Positions 49,579 through 63,140 are shown, numbered from the stretch's first letter. The stretch is DNA of 64,000 nucleotides from Micropterus salmoides (GCF_014851395.1 NW_024042261.1:40943499-41007498), one strand, 5' to 3'. The notes: generated by a model not told the origin, from the letters alone. Translations and numbers: made by a program.

Positions 49579-52265
49579 TTTGTTGGATGCTGAGATCCTC
49601 CTTGTTGGTTGGTCTCCTGTATCTGCACAGCTCTATTTCCTGAACTTACATCTTATGATACCTAAAAACTACTCCTCAATTTTCTATCCTGCCCCTTTCA
49701 TCTTTCTTCTTTAAGTTTTAGCCACATCTCCTCCCACCTTATACATCACTTCATTACACAGTAAATAGGAAATGACTGTAATGAGAGAGAGAGAAAACTT
49801 GTACTGTCCCCTGACACAGTGCAACAGTTATAACTTATGCAAACTACAAACTGTGAATGCGTACATCCTCATCATTATTCATGATCTGGTTTTAATCAAG
49901 TAAATTACGTACTTCATAGATCATAAATTGTGTATCTGCACAGGTGACTGAGGGAACAAACTAAAGACATTTTATTAGAATTTTTTCTCCTAAAACCTGT
50001 GGATGTTAAACCTTTGGGCAGCAGTAGCTCAGTCTGTGGGGTCTTATCTTGGGAACCGGATGGTGGTTCCGGTTCACGTCCAGCACGGATCAGTCAAAAG
50101 GATTCAGACTGGCAGCTGGAGAGGTGCCACTTCACCTCCTGGTCACTGCTGAAGGTTCACCTGAGCAAAGCCTGAACCCCTAACTGCTCAGGGAGCCTGA
50201 CTGCGTGGCAGCCCCCTCACTCTGACATGTAGAGGTCCTGTTTGTGCGTTTGTATTTTGGACCTGTGTGTGACCCTGTTGGAGGGCAGTGGAAGCAACCT
50301 ATGAACATCATTAACATATTATCACCTTCAAGATGAACTTGTTCGCAAAGCAGAGTGGTCATTCATCTGTCCAGTATTCTCTCTGTTAGCTTTGTTTTGG
50401 GGCTAGAACCTCTCCTGAGAGAAGATTTGACTCTTTAGCTGCTAAATGCTCGACTGTGTTCACCAGTTAGTCTCTAACTGTGTCTGTCTCCTGTTTGCTG
50501 CTGAGCAGATAGTGTACAATGGCCTTTTAGTTTTTCATTGTCAGATAGTGTTCAGCATTTAAATGGTAGGAGATACAGCTCTTTTTAAACAGAAGCTGTA
50601 ATAATAAGCTGTAAAGCTTCACACGGAAATGTGGGAACAACAGTAGTGATGGCTGTGGATGAGGTCTATGTTGACACGTCTCTTACTATTATTATTTTTT
50701 ATCTCCCTCTGGCTATGAGACATTCTCACCCTTAACCAGAAAAGCTATTTAAAACCAACAGGTTGCAAACCACAGGCTCACTTAAGTCTCCACCCATAGA
50801 ACAAAACCACATGAAACTGCTGCTGATGGCTGATAAAATTATATTATTATATTTATAAACAGGTTATCATGTTTAATCAGGTTTAATTGGCTGAATTAGA
50901 TTAAAACGTGTGGCAGTATCTGCCTTGCCTTGTTTATTGAGTGTTTTGTTGGCAGAAAAAAAAACACCTTCTGAGTACTCTGGCAAAAAGATAAACCTGG
51001 AACAACTTTTGCCAGACTGCAAAAGGAAGTCTTCGGGTAAGAAGCTGAGTGGCAAATGAAACACAAGCAAGCAGACGTTCCTTTGTAACTGGATCGCTGT
51101 ATTTCTGCTGTTTATCTCACAATTAGTGCAACCAAAGATTAAACTATTGATGCTGTGATCATTTTCCAGATCTTTGTCAGATCCTGTGATCCTTTAACCT
51201 GATGGACTGTCAAACTGGGCTGGATCGTTGATGTCTCACCGTCATTTTAAACAGCACACCCCCACCATCACAGCCCCCCTGCATTGTTTTAACACTGTTA
51301 TAGTCACTCCTTGTTCAATAATAATTAGTCATTCAACAAAACTGAATCAGAAAAGCATCACGGTCAGACTGAACATCCTCAGTCAGGTTATGATCTCAGG
51401 CTTTAGTGTCATTCTATTTTAGGTCACTTACAAAAAGCTCCACCCCTCATATTTTTCTACCACACATCATTGCAGACATCAGTAAACCACAGGAAACTGT
51501 GCTTATTTGGTGATTTAAATTGAAAATGAATGTATCTAGATATTCAGCACATTAAAGTTAATTTGCTATTTGTAAAATTCTATGTGATTGTTGCATCTTT
51601 CAAGTTATTTTGATGATATCTGTAGTCTTGGTAAAAGGCATGTAGTGTTGTCTCCCACAGTGTGTCACGGTGGGATCTCAAATGGGGGTCCGTCGTCTAA
51701 TGTGAGTCAGTTTTGGGGGTCCTTGACATGAAAAAGTTTGAGAACCAGTGCTTCACAAAACTCAAGGAGATCATTCCATCTCACAATTTCTAGCAGCAGC
51801 AACATTTAAAGTGAGAAAGTTCACAACAATAAACAATCAACATGATTGACATGCTCAACTTCAGAACATTGTAATTTCACCACTGTATTTCTAAATATAT
51901 TGACATTATTACATTATAACTGACATTATTAAATTCACTTTCACACAGTGAGCTTGAGGATGGCAGCGCTAGGGAGTTAGAGAAAGGGACAAAGAGCAAC
52001 ACCAATACAGAGGGCGAATCAGAGACTGAGGAGCAAACTGGGACACAATGTCAGTCTTAATTTTACCACTAGATGACACTAAAGTAAAAAAATAAAATAA
52101 AATCCTGCATACAGTGAAATTAATAAGATTAAATGAGGAGGCTGTTACACTAGTGTTGTAAATAATAAGCAACATTTTAATGATTGTTTTCTTGTACATA
52201 AAACTATGAAATATATAATATAATAACTCAAACTACCAGTTTTAAAACAGTCTCTTTAAATTAAG
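49579..52265. other. Upstream spacer of unit C
   Basis: Third near-identical spacer, with the SINE at about 50016-50312. No gene. Confidence 0.6.
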
Positions 52266-53179
52266 TCGCTTTTATCCAAAGCTTTTTATGTCAGTGGTTG
52301 CACGCCTCTGGAGGAATTAGGGGTTAAGTGTCTTGCGCAGGGACACATCAGTGGAGGGGTCACAGGGGGAGATTGAACCCAGGTCTCAAGGCATGTATCT
52401 TATCCACTGCACCATCACCAACTCAGCTGTCAAGGTAATGTAAAATAATGATTTGATCCCAGTGCAGTTGTCTAGTTGGTGTGTTTAACGTCACTAAATG
52501 AGTAAATAACTGACCAAAACAAAAAGAGGAATAGCCACTTTATCTGGAAATTAAATGTGAATTCAAATGGTCAATGTAGTCGTCAAAAATATTTTCTCAA
52601 AATATGTTCTCAATGTGCAAGTTTTCACATAAAAATATCACTGAATTGTAGGGAAAGGATTTTCTTTTATTTCTAGGACTCTGATTCAGACCAGGTCAAC
52701 AATATACAGTATCTGTGATAAGTTAAATCAGGTAATGAGATAATAATCAGCTGTAATATAAAGCTGAGCTTCAGAAGCAAGACAAGAAAGACTCCTCTAG
52801 TAATTACAGATCGGTGCAAAAGTCCTGTTCACACCTTGGTGACTCAAACAATGTGGATGATGAAGTGAATCGTGTGTCTCTGGATTGATAGGATTTAAGT
52901 TGACAGCGTCCAACATCTGAATATCTTGGTGAAGTTCCTGAAGTCTGAGCTGGATTCATTGTAAACAACCACATCAGCAATGAATGACCTGAAATTTTGA
53001 CCATACATGTAGTAAATGTCATAAATTGACAGGGCTGATCTTTGCTCAGTGCTGCTGTGGCATGTTGACTGTTGTGTAGAGAGGATCCTCTGAAGAGCTG
53101 GACGGCTGGCTGACTGTACAGCAGGCTGGATTTTACTTCACAGTAGAATATTCGTAGGCAGCAGAGCTGGGTTTGAGGA

Positions 53180-54343
53180 TCACTGCCTCACCACCAACTC
53201 TGTCAGAGCTGTTTGGAAGTTGACGCTGGAGTAATGCTGCGAGGCAGAGGGGTTTGTGGGAAAGTTGGCAGTGGCATAAATCGAGTTCATCTTATTTCCT
53301 GAGTTTGGCGTCTGCTGTATCTCCTCATAGACATGATCCTACCAGAATGAAAAATACAGTCTGAAAAAATCATATAAAATCCATATAATAAGAACTGAGT
53401 CTGAGTAACTGATATTAAATAAATACAATTTTAAAGAACAATAGCTTTTAATAATATTGTTTAAATAATTAAAGTTTTAAAACATTCCTATATACATTAT
53501 ATCATACAGTAACATATTTCCCATTGTAGTCTGCAGTGGTTTTTTGATAATTATCTCGTGGTAACAGTATAATACTTTATAGGGAGAGTTTATCCTCCTT
53601 GGTTTCTGTTCAGAGGCAACAGGGAAGAAACAGGAAAGAAATGTGTGTGCCAGTTGGTTATCAGAGGTGGTAGTGCTCCTGCATCTAAATTCGACCACTG
53701 TAGGTAAAATATTCATAACAAACGCAACAGGATCTCCACACGTAGCAAAAAGGGAGATTCAGTCACTGAAACAGTGAAAACTCTGCATCCTTGTTGGTCA
53801 ATATTAATTTATATTGTTTTTTCTATGAAATGAGAGTCCCAGAAGTTCTTTCTTATTCTTTTAACACTCATACTTGAGTAATCCAGCTATTGCACAATTA
53901 TTCCAGCAATATCTATTCAACCTATACAGTACCACAACACACACAAACATTCATATATACCAACAAGTCCTCAAACCTAAAAGACAACATCGTTTTTACC
54001 AATATCCAAATATGACTCAAATGAGCGTTTTGGAAATCACGTGATCTAAGTCACATGACATAAACACGTGGAGTGACACAAAGGAGGCAACATACATACA
54101 ATCACTGACTGTGAAGGTTAGGATGAGGTTTGGGATCTACGGGGTTCTGTCAACGCCTTTAAGACTAGGGCTGCGTCCAAACTGCGTCTTTTTTGCTTAG
54201 GAAGGTTCCTAACTGAGTCAAGTGACCTGGAAGTATTTCGATTATTGTTGTTTTTTAGTAGGTTATGGGTAAAATCGATTTTGATCACAGAGCTGCGGGC
54301 AGAGCATATACTAGGCTATTCGCTCAGCACCCCTTCTGCACGG

Positions 54344-54388
<45 letters not shown>

Positions 54389-57300
54389 TTACGCTGTCAT
54401 TCTGTGGGAAACACCCTGTCCATTATTTGGTAACTGTTACCCTATCTGCCTTTTTGCTATGTGATGCCTTTAGATGGCGGACACATCTTTCTTTGACCTC
54501 ATGACGTTTTCCATCGAGGTCAAAGAAAGGTGGTTAGGAAAGAAGATTATTCTTGACTTTTCGAACGCAGCCTAATATGGTTAGCTAACTAGCTAACCCT
54601 GAAACTATGAAGTTAGTTAATGCTAATTAACTTTATTAAAAAAAAACAAACATCTTGTTTCACATTGGAACTCAGGTGAAAGGCGGCTAAATTGCTTTCC
54701 TCCAACAAACCCACCACCACAGGAGTGCAACTTTATGGCTTTATATAATAAGGGACCGTCTGGTCTGGCCGATTATCGGCGGCAATATTCAGCAGTTTTC
54801 CAATAATCTGCATCGGTCATTTCAAAAACAGATTGTCGATATAATCAATTAATTAAAAAATGTGCTCCTTTGGCTCTGATGCAGCCGCTTCTTTCAGTCT
54901 GTACTCACCCCTCTGTGTGGTGGAGCAATGTCCCGCCCACAGTACTAGCTGATTGGTTACAAGTCACGAGTAATAGCCTATCAACACTGACTATTGTGCG
55001 GAAGTAGCCAATAGAACAAGCGAGCCACCACACTGTGGCCCCTCCTCTCCCATGTCAGCAGAGCTCCGCAAATACACACACGTGGAGCAAAGTCAGCGGA
55101 GATCATTGTAGGTTACACAAGTTGACCATAACGACGCCCGTTACTGTAAGTAAGTGCAGCAAAAACAGCAATACTAGTAAAATGCTGATACTGCATCAGC
55201 ACAAAAAGCAGGGACATGCACTAAGCGATATTTAATCTGCTCTGTTTCATCCACCGCAGCTGTGTTTTGGTTTTACATAAGCACATGTAGGTAGTTAGCT
55301 AGGCTAATAGCTAGTTATAAACTAGCTAAATCTCTCTGGTTGTAGCCTGTTTAGCTGAGATGATACGTATCTTAAAATTTACTAGCTCCTTGCAAACTCA
55401 GCCGCTTGTTGAGAGGCAAGCGCTGGGCGCTGAGTGTTTTTTTCCGGTCACAGAGAGTGAAAAAATGTTCAGCTTGGAGCTCAACGCAGCGCTGGTCAAT
55501 GTCACTTCTTACCCAGCCGTTCTATCACAGTGCTGGGGGGGTTGGGACAAACACCACCACCTCAGCTCTTTAACCTTGGGGTGGTGATGGGGCAGTGGAT
55601 AAGATGCATTCCTTTTGTGTGAGAGACCTGGGTTCAGATCCACTGTGAAACACCATTGTGTCCCTGAGCAAGACTCTTAACCCCTAGTTGCTCCAGAGGC
55701 GTGCGACCTCTGACATATAGAGCAATTGTAAGGCAATTGTTATAAAAGCGTCAGCTAAATTAATAAATGTAAATGTCTTCATGCAGAGCCTATCCTACAC
55801 TTTGTGGTGACATTTTTACATTTAGTAAAATTAACTTGCCTACTTGCAGCACATCACACACATATTATAATATAAATAGCAGGTGGTAAAGGAACAGTTT
55901 ATGATAATTTTTCAGTTATAGTAGTCCATCTCTGGGATGGATCTCTAATTCATTTAATTTATTATTTTAAAGATTAAACATGACAATTAACTTTAATCTT
56001 GTTATTTTCAACAAAGTTTTGTGTTGGAGTTTGTGTTATTCAAAATTTTGACACCAAGATTAAAAATTTTACAGCAAATATATAACGGTTCCACATATCA
56101 GTCATCGGTCAGCCCAAAACAAAAAAAACACCAGTCGATGCTTAATGTGTTTGCATTGTACTGCCACTAGAGGTTGCTTACATCAATACACGTAAACATG
56201 AGTCGTAATTCTGTGTGGCTTAAACTCATTTTTTTCTGTAGAGGACAGTTGTATTTATACACTGACCTTTTTGTGCTGTGCTGCTGCTCCATTTCTTGTG
56301 TTCTTTAAAGGTGAAAATCCTGGCAGAAGCAAAAGTAAGATAACAATAGCTGAGTAAAAAAGTAGAAGGACATAAATGGATTAATTTCACCAATTTTTAT
56401 CAAATTGAGACACTACCTCTTTAAGCCTTTAACTTTAAGCCTTAAAGCGACATTATTATTCCCATAACGCACTGAAACATGGCTGGTAGCAACTTAAAAC
56501 ATATTCCTGAGGACCGCTATCCATTTATCTCAGATTCATGGTCCTCGGGTCCATGCGACTGGTTTTATTTCTGGTTTGCAACCCATACACCTTGTTTATT
56601 ACGGTCATGTGTAACATCAATTGACAATTAGATCAAACGCGGCTATTGTATGTAACACTTGTTATGTCAGAAATTTGTGTCCTCTTACATTTCATTTTTT
56701 ATGTATGATCTTCTTATATTATTATTATTAATATTATTGCTATGTCTTATAGATATATATGTGTTTATCCTTAACCTTTCCTCTCCTATATTCCTTATGT
56801 TATTCCTACTGTGATGTAAATTTCCACAACAGTACTGACACCAAATCTCGCAAAAAACAAATTTTATATAATGTTACTTTAACCATCGGATCTTGCCTTT
56901 GTGTTTACACCTGGTATTTTTTCTTGTTTTCTTGTTATCCTCATTGAGATTGGATCTCTCCTAAACTGCGCATGAGTAATTTCAGGTGGAGGCTAATTCG
57001 CACCAGACTCATGCTGGTGAGTTGGGGAAAATGTAAAGTTTATACTTTGTGAAATTCTGTTTTACAACAAATTTATAATTATTTGTTTCCTCTTGTAAGT
57101 CTGGCAAATAAGTGAAGTTTTTCCTTTCTTTGTATAAAAACAATGTGTCCATTAACTTCAAGACATGAAAAAGAAGTCATGTATAGTCACTACAAACGAT
57201 ATAGAGTGTCTTCTTTGGCCTTGTTAGTCCTCACCTCCACACAGGGTGGAGCTGTTGTTAATGTGGTTTTCTGTTTACAATATGTGAGTGTTTCTTCTGC

Positions 57301-60300
57301 AAACTGGTAATAACTCTTACATGCGTAGATTAGGATCAAAATCAGCACAAACAGCAGCAGCAGCACAGCTACACAAACGATCACAGTGATGACGACGTCA
57401 GGGCCACCTGCAAAATAAACCACAATTATTTTTTTCAACATGGGTCATTATCATCCACAGCTGTCTGTGTTGAGAAAATGTAAGTGGACGTTTATAGAAA
57501 TTTCATTTTAACCCCCCCCCCGCTCTTCTCTAGCAGAAGATTTAAGAAGTCAAACGTGCTCTCTTACCAGGACTCTCTGCAGATGCAGTAGTTGACTGGG
57601 TTGAAAAAACAAGGGATGTGGATACTGCTGGTGATACTGCTGGTGATACTGCTGGTGATACTGCTGGTGATACTGCTGGTGATACTGCTGGTGATACTGC
57701 TGGTGATACTGCTAGTGATACTGCTGGTGATACTGAAAAAGAAACCCATTTAAATTTGGCAAGAGAACAGACAGAATAACCCTTAGAGATCATAATGTTA
57801 ATTATCCTTAAACAGTATAAAACATGCATAGTGAAACACTCAACACTAAATCTGTTTATGAATTGATCACTTGGGTTTTAGTTGTAGCTGATGAAGTTCT
57901 GCTGTCACATCACTGCAGAACGCTGCACTGAAGAAGTGCAGGAACTTAAAACAAGCATTAAGCAGCATCAGGATTTCACAGCCATTTGAAAAAAAAGTCA
58001 AATGTTTTTTTAACAAAGCAAATTATAAGGCGTTAATGAGTTTCAGCTTAATTGCTTCTTCACATACACTATAAAGGTACTGATTTCTTCTACAATTTTT
58101 AATTATGATTTTGGCTTCCACAAGTTATGAAAACAAAATAATCTAGGTAAAATAATTTTTGTGAGACATTCTTTTTCGCAATGATGCTCTCGCTTTGACC
58201 AGTGTGTTATGTGACCTATATGTTCAGCTCGGGCCAAGATGAAGAGCAAGTAAGGAAAAACCAATTCAGCTGTTTGACGGTTGTTACACACTGTGACAGT
58301 CCCAAAGACTGGTGCAAATAAGTTAGAAAAGAGCCTTAAGCATATGACAGTAAACAACTGTGTGGTAACATGCCCAGATCAGACAGATCTGGTCACAAAG
58401 CACGTTTTATACTGAATGAGTTAGAGAAAATTCAAAGTTCAAGAAGATCCTTTTTTTTCAAAAAGGTCATCCATCCATCGTCAACCGCTTATCCTGCAAA
58501 CAGGGTCGCGGGGAGCTGGAGCCAATCCCAGCTTACATCGGGCGAAACGCGGGGTACACCCTGGACAGGTCACCAGTCCATCTCAGGGCCACACATAGAC
58601 AGACAACCAATCACATCCACACCTAAGGACAATTTCAGAGACACCAATTAACCCAGCCTGCATGTCTTTGGATGGTGGGAGGAAGCCGGAGCACCTGGAC
58701 AGAACCCACGCGGACACGGGGAGAGCATGCAAACTCCCCAAATCATTGACTAATCGTGTTAATTAATCACAATCTCAATATTATTAGTCAATAAGTGATT
58801 ATGATTTTTTGCCATAATTGAGTAATAGGATGCTCTTGCCAGGATTGCTAGGTAAAAATAGAAAATAGATTCGAAAGAAAAAATATTAACTCAGTTGTGT
58901 CTTTTTAACTGAAACCAAAACGTTTTTTTTACTGTTTCAGCTGACAGTGACTGAAATTGTATATCACATGCAATGTGTCTGTTTAATCAAGATCAATACA
59001 TGAAACAGATAAAACTATCTCAGTTTTTTGAGGGGCCTTTTCAACTGCAACCCTAAAGTCATTATTATTGTTTCAGCTGACAGTGACTGAAATATGTCTT
59101 ATCTGTTTGATGGCAGGAAAAGCACAAGTGTTAATAATAACATTAACAATGGATCTGTTATATTCAAGTCTAACAGTAAGTCATGACAGTGAGTCAGCAT
59201 GAACAATATCAGGACCTTGAAACTGCAGCAGCGAAATGGAATTCAGCCCTCATTCATTTATTATTTACACCTGTGTTTTCCTAATGTGATGTAAAAATGT
59301 CTTCTGTGACAAAGGTCTGATACTGTGTTTTGCACTTTACCACAGAGAAACTAACTGTGGTTCATTATAAAACTGTACCTTATTTATCTTTATTCACGCC
59401 AACTCAGATTCTGTCACTGCTTCTTCTGCTTTACCCGTCGCCAGGGTGAATCGTAGTATTGGCGATCCATTGATGATGGCTTTATTTATGTCTTGCATGC
59501 ACTTGGAGGTTAATATAGTCAGAGCTGATACAACTGATAGTCAACTACATCCACACAATAAAACAACATCACTCACCGACAGTCATCACCAGTTTGTGGA
59601 AGAATTTGTTGCTGAATGTTTTGTCAGTGGTTTCTGCTCCACACCAGTATGTCCCAGTGTCGTCTGTTGTTACGTCTCTCACTGTTATGGTGATATTTCT
59701 CTTGTTTTTGTCCTCCTTCATAGAAAACTTCCCAGTGGTCTTGTTGCGCTGTGTGCTTAATAAAGGCTCACATATAGATGGATCTTCTCCCTTACAGATG
59801 AATTTGTTTATCAGAGTATAATTTGGATATCGACACCAGTATGTAAGATTCTGTCCAACAGTTGGAGACTTTGTAAAGTTAGTAATAGAAGCTGTAGAGA
59901 CACAGACAGACATCGGTGTGTATCAGTGACTGTATTTAACAACATTTTTCAGTGACACCAAAATTATCTGTGTGAGTAAATCAAAGCTCAAAGTGTCAGA
60001 TGTTTGCTGCTCACCTTTAACTTCCAGCTTTATCTTTCTGAGAGCAGCTCTGTAACTTCCTTCATGTGTTTCCACTCCACACCAGTAGACACCAGCATCA
60101 TGTGAGGACACGTTACTGATGGACACGCTGAAGCTACTGTTGGTTTCTGTGAGAGTGAATGTCCCGTTTGACTTCAGAGAGGATTTTGTTGATAAAATAT
60201 CCTCACAGATTGAACCTTTCTGTTTGCAGAAGAACTTGTATTTGTTTCCTGTGTAATCACATGTGATGGTGGTTTTAGCTGTTCTGTACGCAGTTTGAAT

Positions 60301-60897
60301 AAAATGTCCCTGGCAGCCGTCTGTCTCTGCAAATAAACAAGAAAGGTAAAATGTGAAACTGTGATAATGTGCTAACACATGATGGAAATGCAAATCACCA
60401 CACTCATACAGTAAAGTGTGAATCATGTTAAATCTGCTTTTATTGCAAATTGATCTCCATTTTGTTTATCTGAGTAGATGATGACTTGAAATAGAAATTG
60501 ACTCTAGTGAATGTGAAATTAGAGTCAAAATAGTCTGGAAATTTATAACCAACATCTGTAACATTCATTTTAATAAAAAGTGAGTGCCTCTTACCAACGT
60601 CCAAGTCCAATTCCACTGTGTCACATGAGTCAGGTAGTTGGTTAAATTTACAGGTGTACTTCCCAAAGTTCTCACGTTCAGTTTTATTAATGGCCACCCT
60701 GAGATGTTTTTTTTTTGGATCATGGTACAGGAAAACTCTGCCGTTGTTTTCCCACACATTCTTTAGAGCACTTCGTATGGTTTCTTTGGGATTAACTAAA
60801 TCAATACTTTCATATTTTACATTTGGTTTTGGATATTTGCAGGTGAATTTAATCCATCCTACTGGGCATCCCTTCACTTTAGACAAGACCTCATGAC
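53180..60897 (-). CDS. Unit D: chimeric CD300/CMRF35-like receptor, three Ig domains, expanded stalk (5' end outside window)
   Basis: Exons 5' to 3': D1 60595-60897; D2 60015-60326; D3 59577-59891; stalk 57568-57732; transmembrane 57321-57407; then cytoplasmic 56267-56319 and tail 53180-53338. D1-D3 are open and B-like (D3: ITNFTKSPTVGQNLTYWC, then GTYWCGAETTDK). The 3' part is A/C-like. The stalk is 84 bases longer than in A and C, owing to seven extra 12-base units encoding SPAV. As in A and C, the transmembrane exon ends in T before GA, giving TGA, and the tail exon has the one-base deletion. By the offset to unit B, the signal exon should lie near 64.4 kb, just outside the window. Confidence 0.7.
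53339..56266. other. Unit D intron before the tail exon
   Basis: Like A and C but with about 900 extra bases (54460-55370), the longest (CT)n run (54347-54385), a Harbinger-like remnant (55385-55560) and the SINE (55570-55775). The extra segment shows no recognised gene; it may be sequence deleted from A and C or a separate insertion. Confidence 0.5.
57568..57732 (-). repeat. Coding minisatellite in the unit D stalk exon
   Basis: Nine full 12-base units (GATACTGCTGGT, one with a base change) plus a partial unit, against two in A and C. The reading frame gives repeated Val-Ser-Pro-Ala on the minus strand and stays open. The stalk is Ser/Pro rich and could be O-glycosylated and more extended. 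Confidence 0.85.
57733..59576. other. Unit D intron between D3 and stalk, with unit junction
   Basis: A/C-like up to about 58975 (including the reversed repeat at 58468-58738), then matches the sequence at about 36145 of unit B. No coding sequence. See the recombination finding. Confidence 0.6.
58468..58738 (-). repeat. Teleost GATGGATG-tailed repeat, unit D copy
   Basis: Same insertion as in A and C, but retaining AGGGTCGCGGGG near 58500, so it is closest to the original insertion. Confidence 0.8.
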
Positions 60898-62559
60898 CTG
60901 TAGATCAAAGACAAAAGTTCACAACATGACACTTGACAGACTGTCATCTGAATTAGCTCTCTATCAATGCAACATTGCAACTTTACTTTGAGCTCAATAT
61001 TTACCACTTGGAAGCAGTATACAAACATTTAATACATTCTTTTAACACACTATAATGTAGTTATAGGCTGCTATGAGGACAGTATCTGTCAGCAATTATA
61101 ATATCTTATTTAAAGATATATTTTATATAATTGTAACTGTGTTTTAATATACAGTCACTCATCATCGGTTTAGCAGCCTCTACTTTTGAGTGCCCACAGG
61201 AGGGGCTATACAAACACATTAATTAAAAGTTTTTAGCTGGAAGTGGTTTTTAAATTTAAATCTAAAAGAACACTTGAACAGCCTAAAATATCATGTTTGA
61301 AAAGTAGATTCTAATGAATTAATTTGAGCTAAAGAACAGCTAAACCCAGGAGTGGTCGTTGGTTGTCTGGCTCGGAGTAAAAAACAATTGTCCAGCCCAG
61401 AACCTCATATAGCTTCAGCTGAATTTCTAAATGTATTCTCACATCCTTTAGGAAATGATCTCTTCGCAGCTAGTATTAGTCACAATAACAGTGAACAGTA
61501 AGACTTTCAATGCACATACAGAAATGTGAGTATTATTTTGTAAGAATTGATAAAATGTGCATCTATCCTTAAAAAGTGAAGTATCTACATCTGTGTAAAT
61601 AAAATTGATCACTTGTTAAGGGTTTTGGTTGTTGCTGATAGAGTTCTGTTGTCACATCACTGCAGTTCGCTGCTCTGAAAATGGATTTGCAGGAAATGAA
61701 AACAAGAGCACAAATAGCAACAAGATATCTTTCTGCAGACTGAGTCAGCCAGTGACAGGATATCCCAGTTGACTGCCTTTGTAACAGCATTTCAAAATCT
61801 ACTACATGCTTACATATGGATGAAATAGGATGCTGTTTAATCAAGATCAATACATGAAACAGATAAAACTTTCTCAGTTTTTGAGGGGCCTTTTCAACTG
61901 CAACCCTAAATTCATTATTATTGTTTCAGCTTACAGTGACTGAAATATGTCTTATCTGTTTGATGGCAGGAAAAGCACAAGTGTTCATAATAACATTAAC
62001 AATGGCTCTGTTATATTCAAGTCTAACAGTAAGTCATGACAGTGAGTCAGCATGAACAATATCAGGACCCTGAAACTGCAGCAGCTAAATGGAATTCAGC
62101 CCTCATGTATTTTATTGTTTACACCTGTGTTTCTCCTTCTGTGATGTAAAAATGTCTTTTGTGAAAAGGTCAATTGCTGTCAAGTGTTTTGCACTTTACC
62201 ACAGAGAAAATAACTGATTCTCTCACTACTTCTTTTGCTTTACCTGTCGCCATGGTGAATCATTGGATTGCAGATCAATTGATGATGGCTTTAGTTATTC
62301 ATCATGCATGTAATATGAGGTTAACATACTCAGAGCTGATACAACTGATGGTCAGTTAGGGTTAAACCAGCTTTCTGGAACAGGACCCTGAAACTCTACA
62401 GACCAATATTTATTAAAATAACTTTATAAGATGAAATAAGAGTCCAGCAGTAATCAATAATTACTATAGCTTTCTTTTCATGCTTGTCATCCAACTATTA
62501 CCCTCCTACAATCTGAACCAGGATCAGATTACATCCACACAATAAAAAACATCACTCAC

Positions 62560-62870
62560 CTACAGTCATCACCAGCTTTTGAAGAATTTGTTGCTGTGTG
62601 TTTTGTCAGTGGTTTCTGCTCCACACCAGTATGTCCCAGTGTCGTCTGTTGTTACGTTTCTCACTGTTATGGTGATCTTTCTCTTGTTTTTGTCTCCTTC
62701 ATAGAAAACCTCCCAATGGTCTTGTTGCGCTGTGTGCTTAATAGAGGTTTACATATAGATGGATCTTCTCCCTTACAGATGAATTTGTTTATAAAAGAAT
62801 CATTTGGATATCGACACCAGTATGTGAGATTCATCCAACAGTTGGAAACGTGGTGAAGTTAGTATAGAAG
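62560..62870 (-). pseudogene. Frameshifted extra Ig exon D3' of unit D
   Basis: 311 bases against 315 in unit B, due to four separate single-base losses (near 62580, 62695, 62832 and 62863). The frame cannot be kept, so the exon is unusable unless these are sequencing errors. Confidence 0.7.
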
Positions 62871-62997
62871 CTGTAGAGAGACAGACAGAAAGACATCGTT
62901 GTGTATCAGTGACTGTATTTAACAACATATTTCAGAGACACTTTAATTATCTGTGTGAGAAAATCAAAGCTAAAAGAGTCAGATGTGTGCTGCTCAC

Positions 62998-63140
62998 AGT
63001 TAACCTTCAGCTCACAGATTAACCGTTCTGTTTGCAGAATAACTTGTGTTTGTTTCCTGTGTGATCTCATGTGATGGTGGTTTTAGCTGTTCTGTACGCA
63101 GTTTGTTTAAATTGATTCTGGCAGCCGTCTGTCTCAGAAA
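62998..63140 (-). pseudogene. Remnant Ig exon D2' (unit D)
   Basis: Same internally deleted D2 remnant as in B, with the same TGA at the cysteine codon. Confidence 0.7.

Noticed and set aside
57621..57732. CRISPR-like regular repeats
   Set aside because: Units are 12 bases with no spacers, inside a coding exon of a vertebrate gene.
57542..57749. ITSS-repeat protein frame
   Set aside because: Wrong frame of the stalk minisatellite; the phase-1 splice frame gives SPAV repeats.
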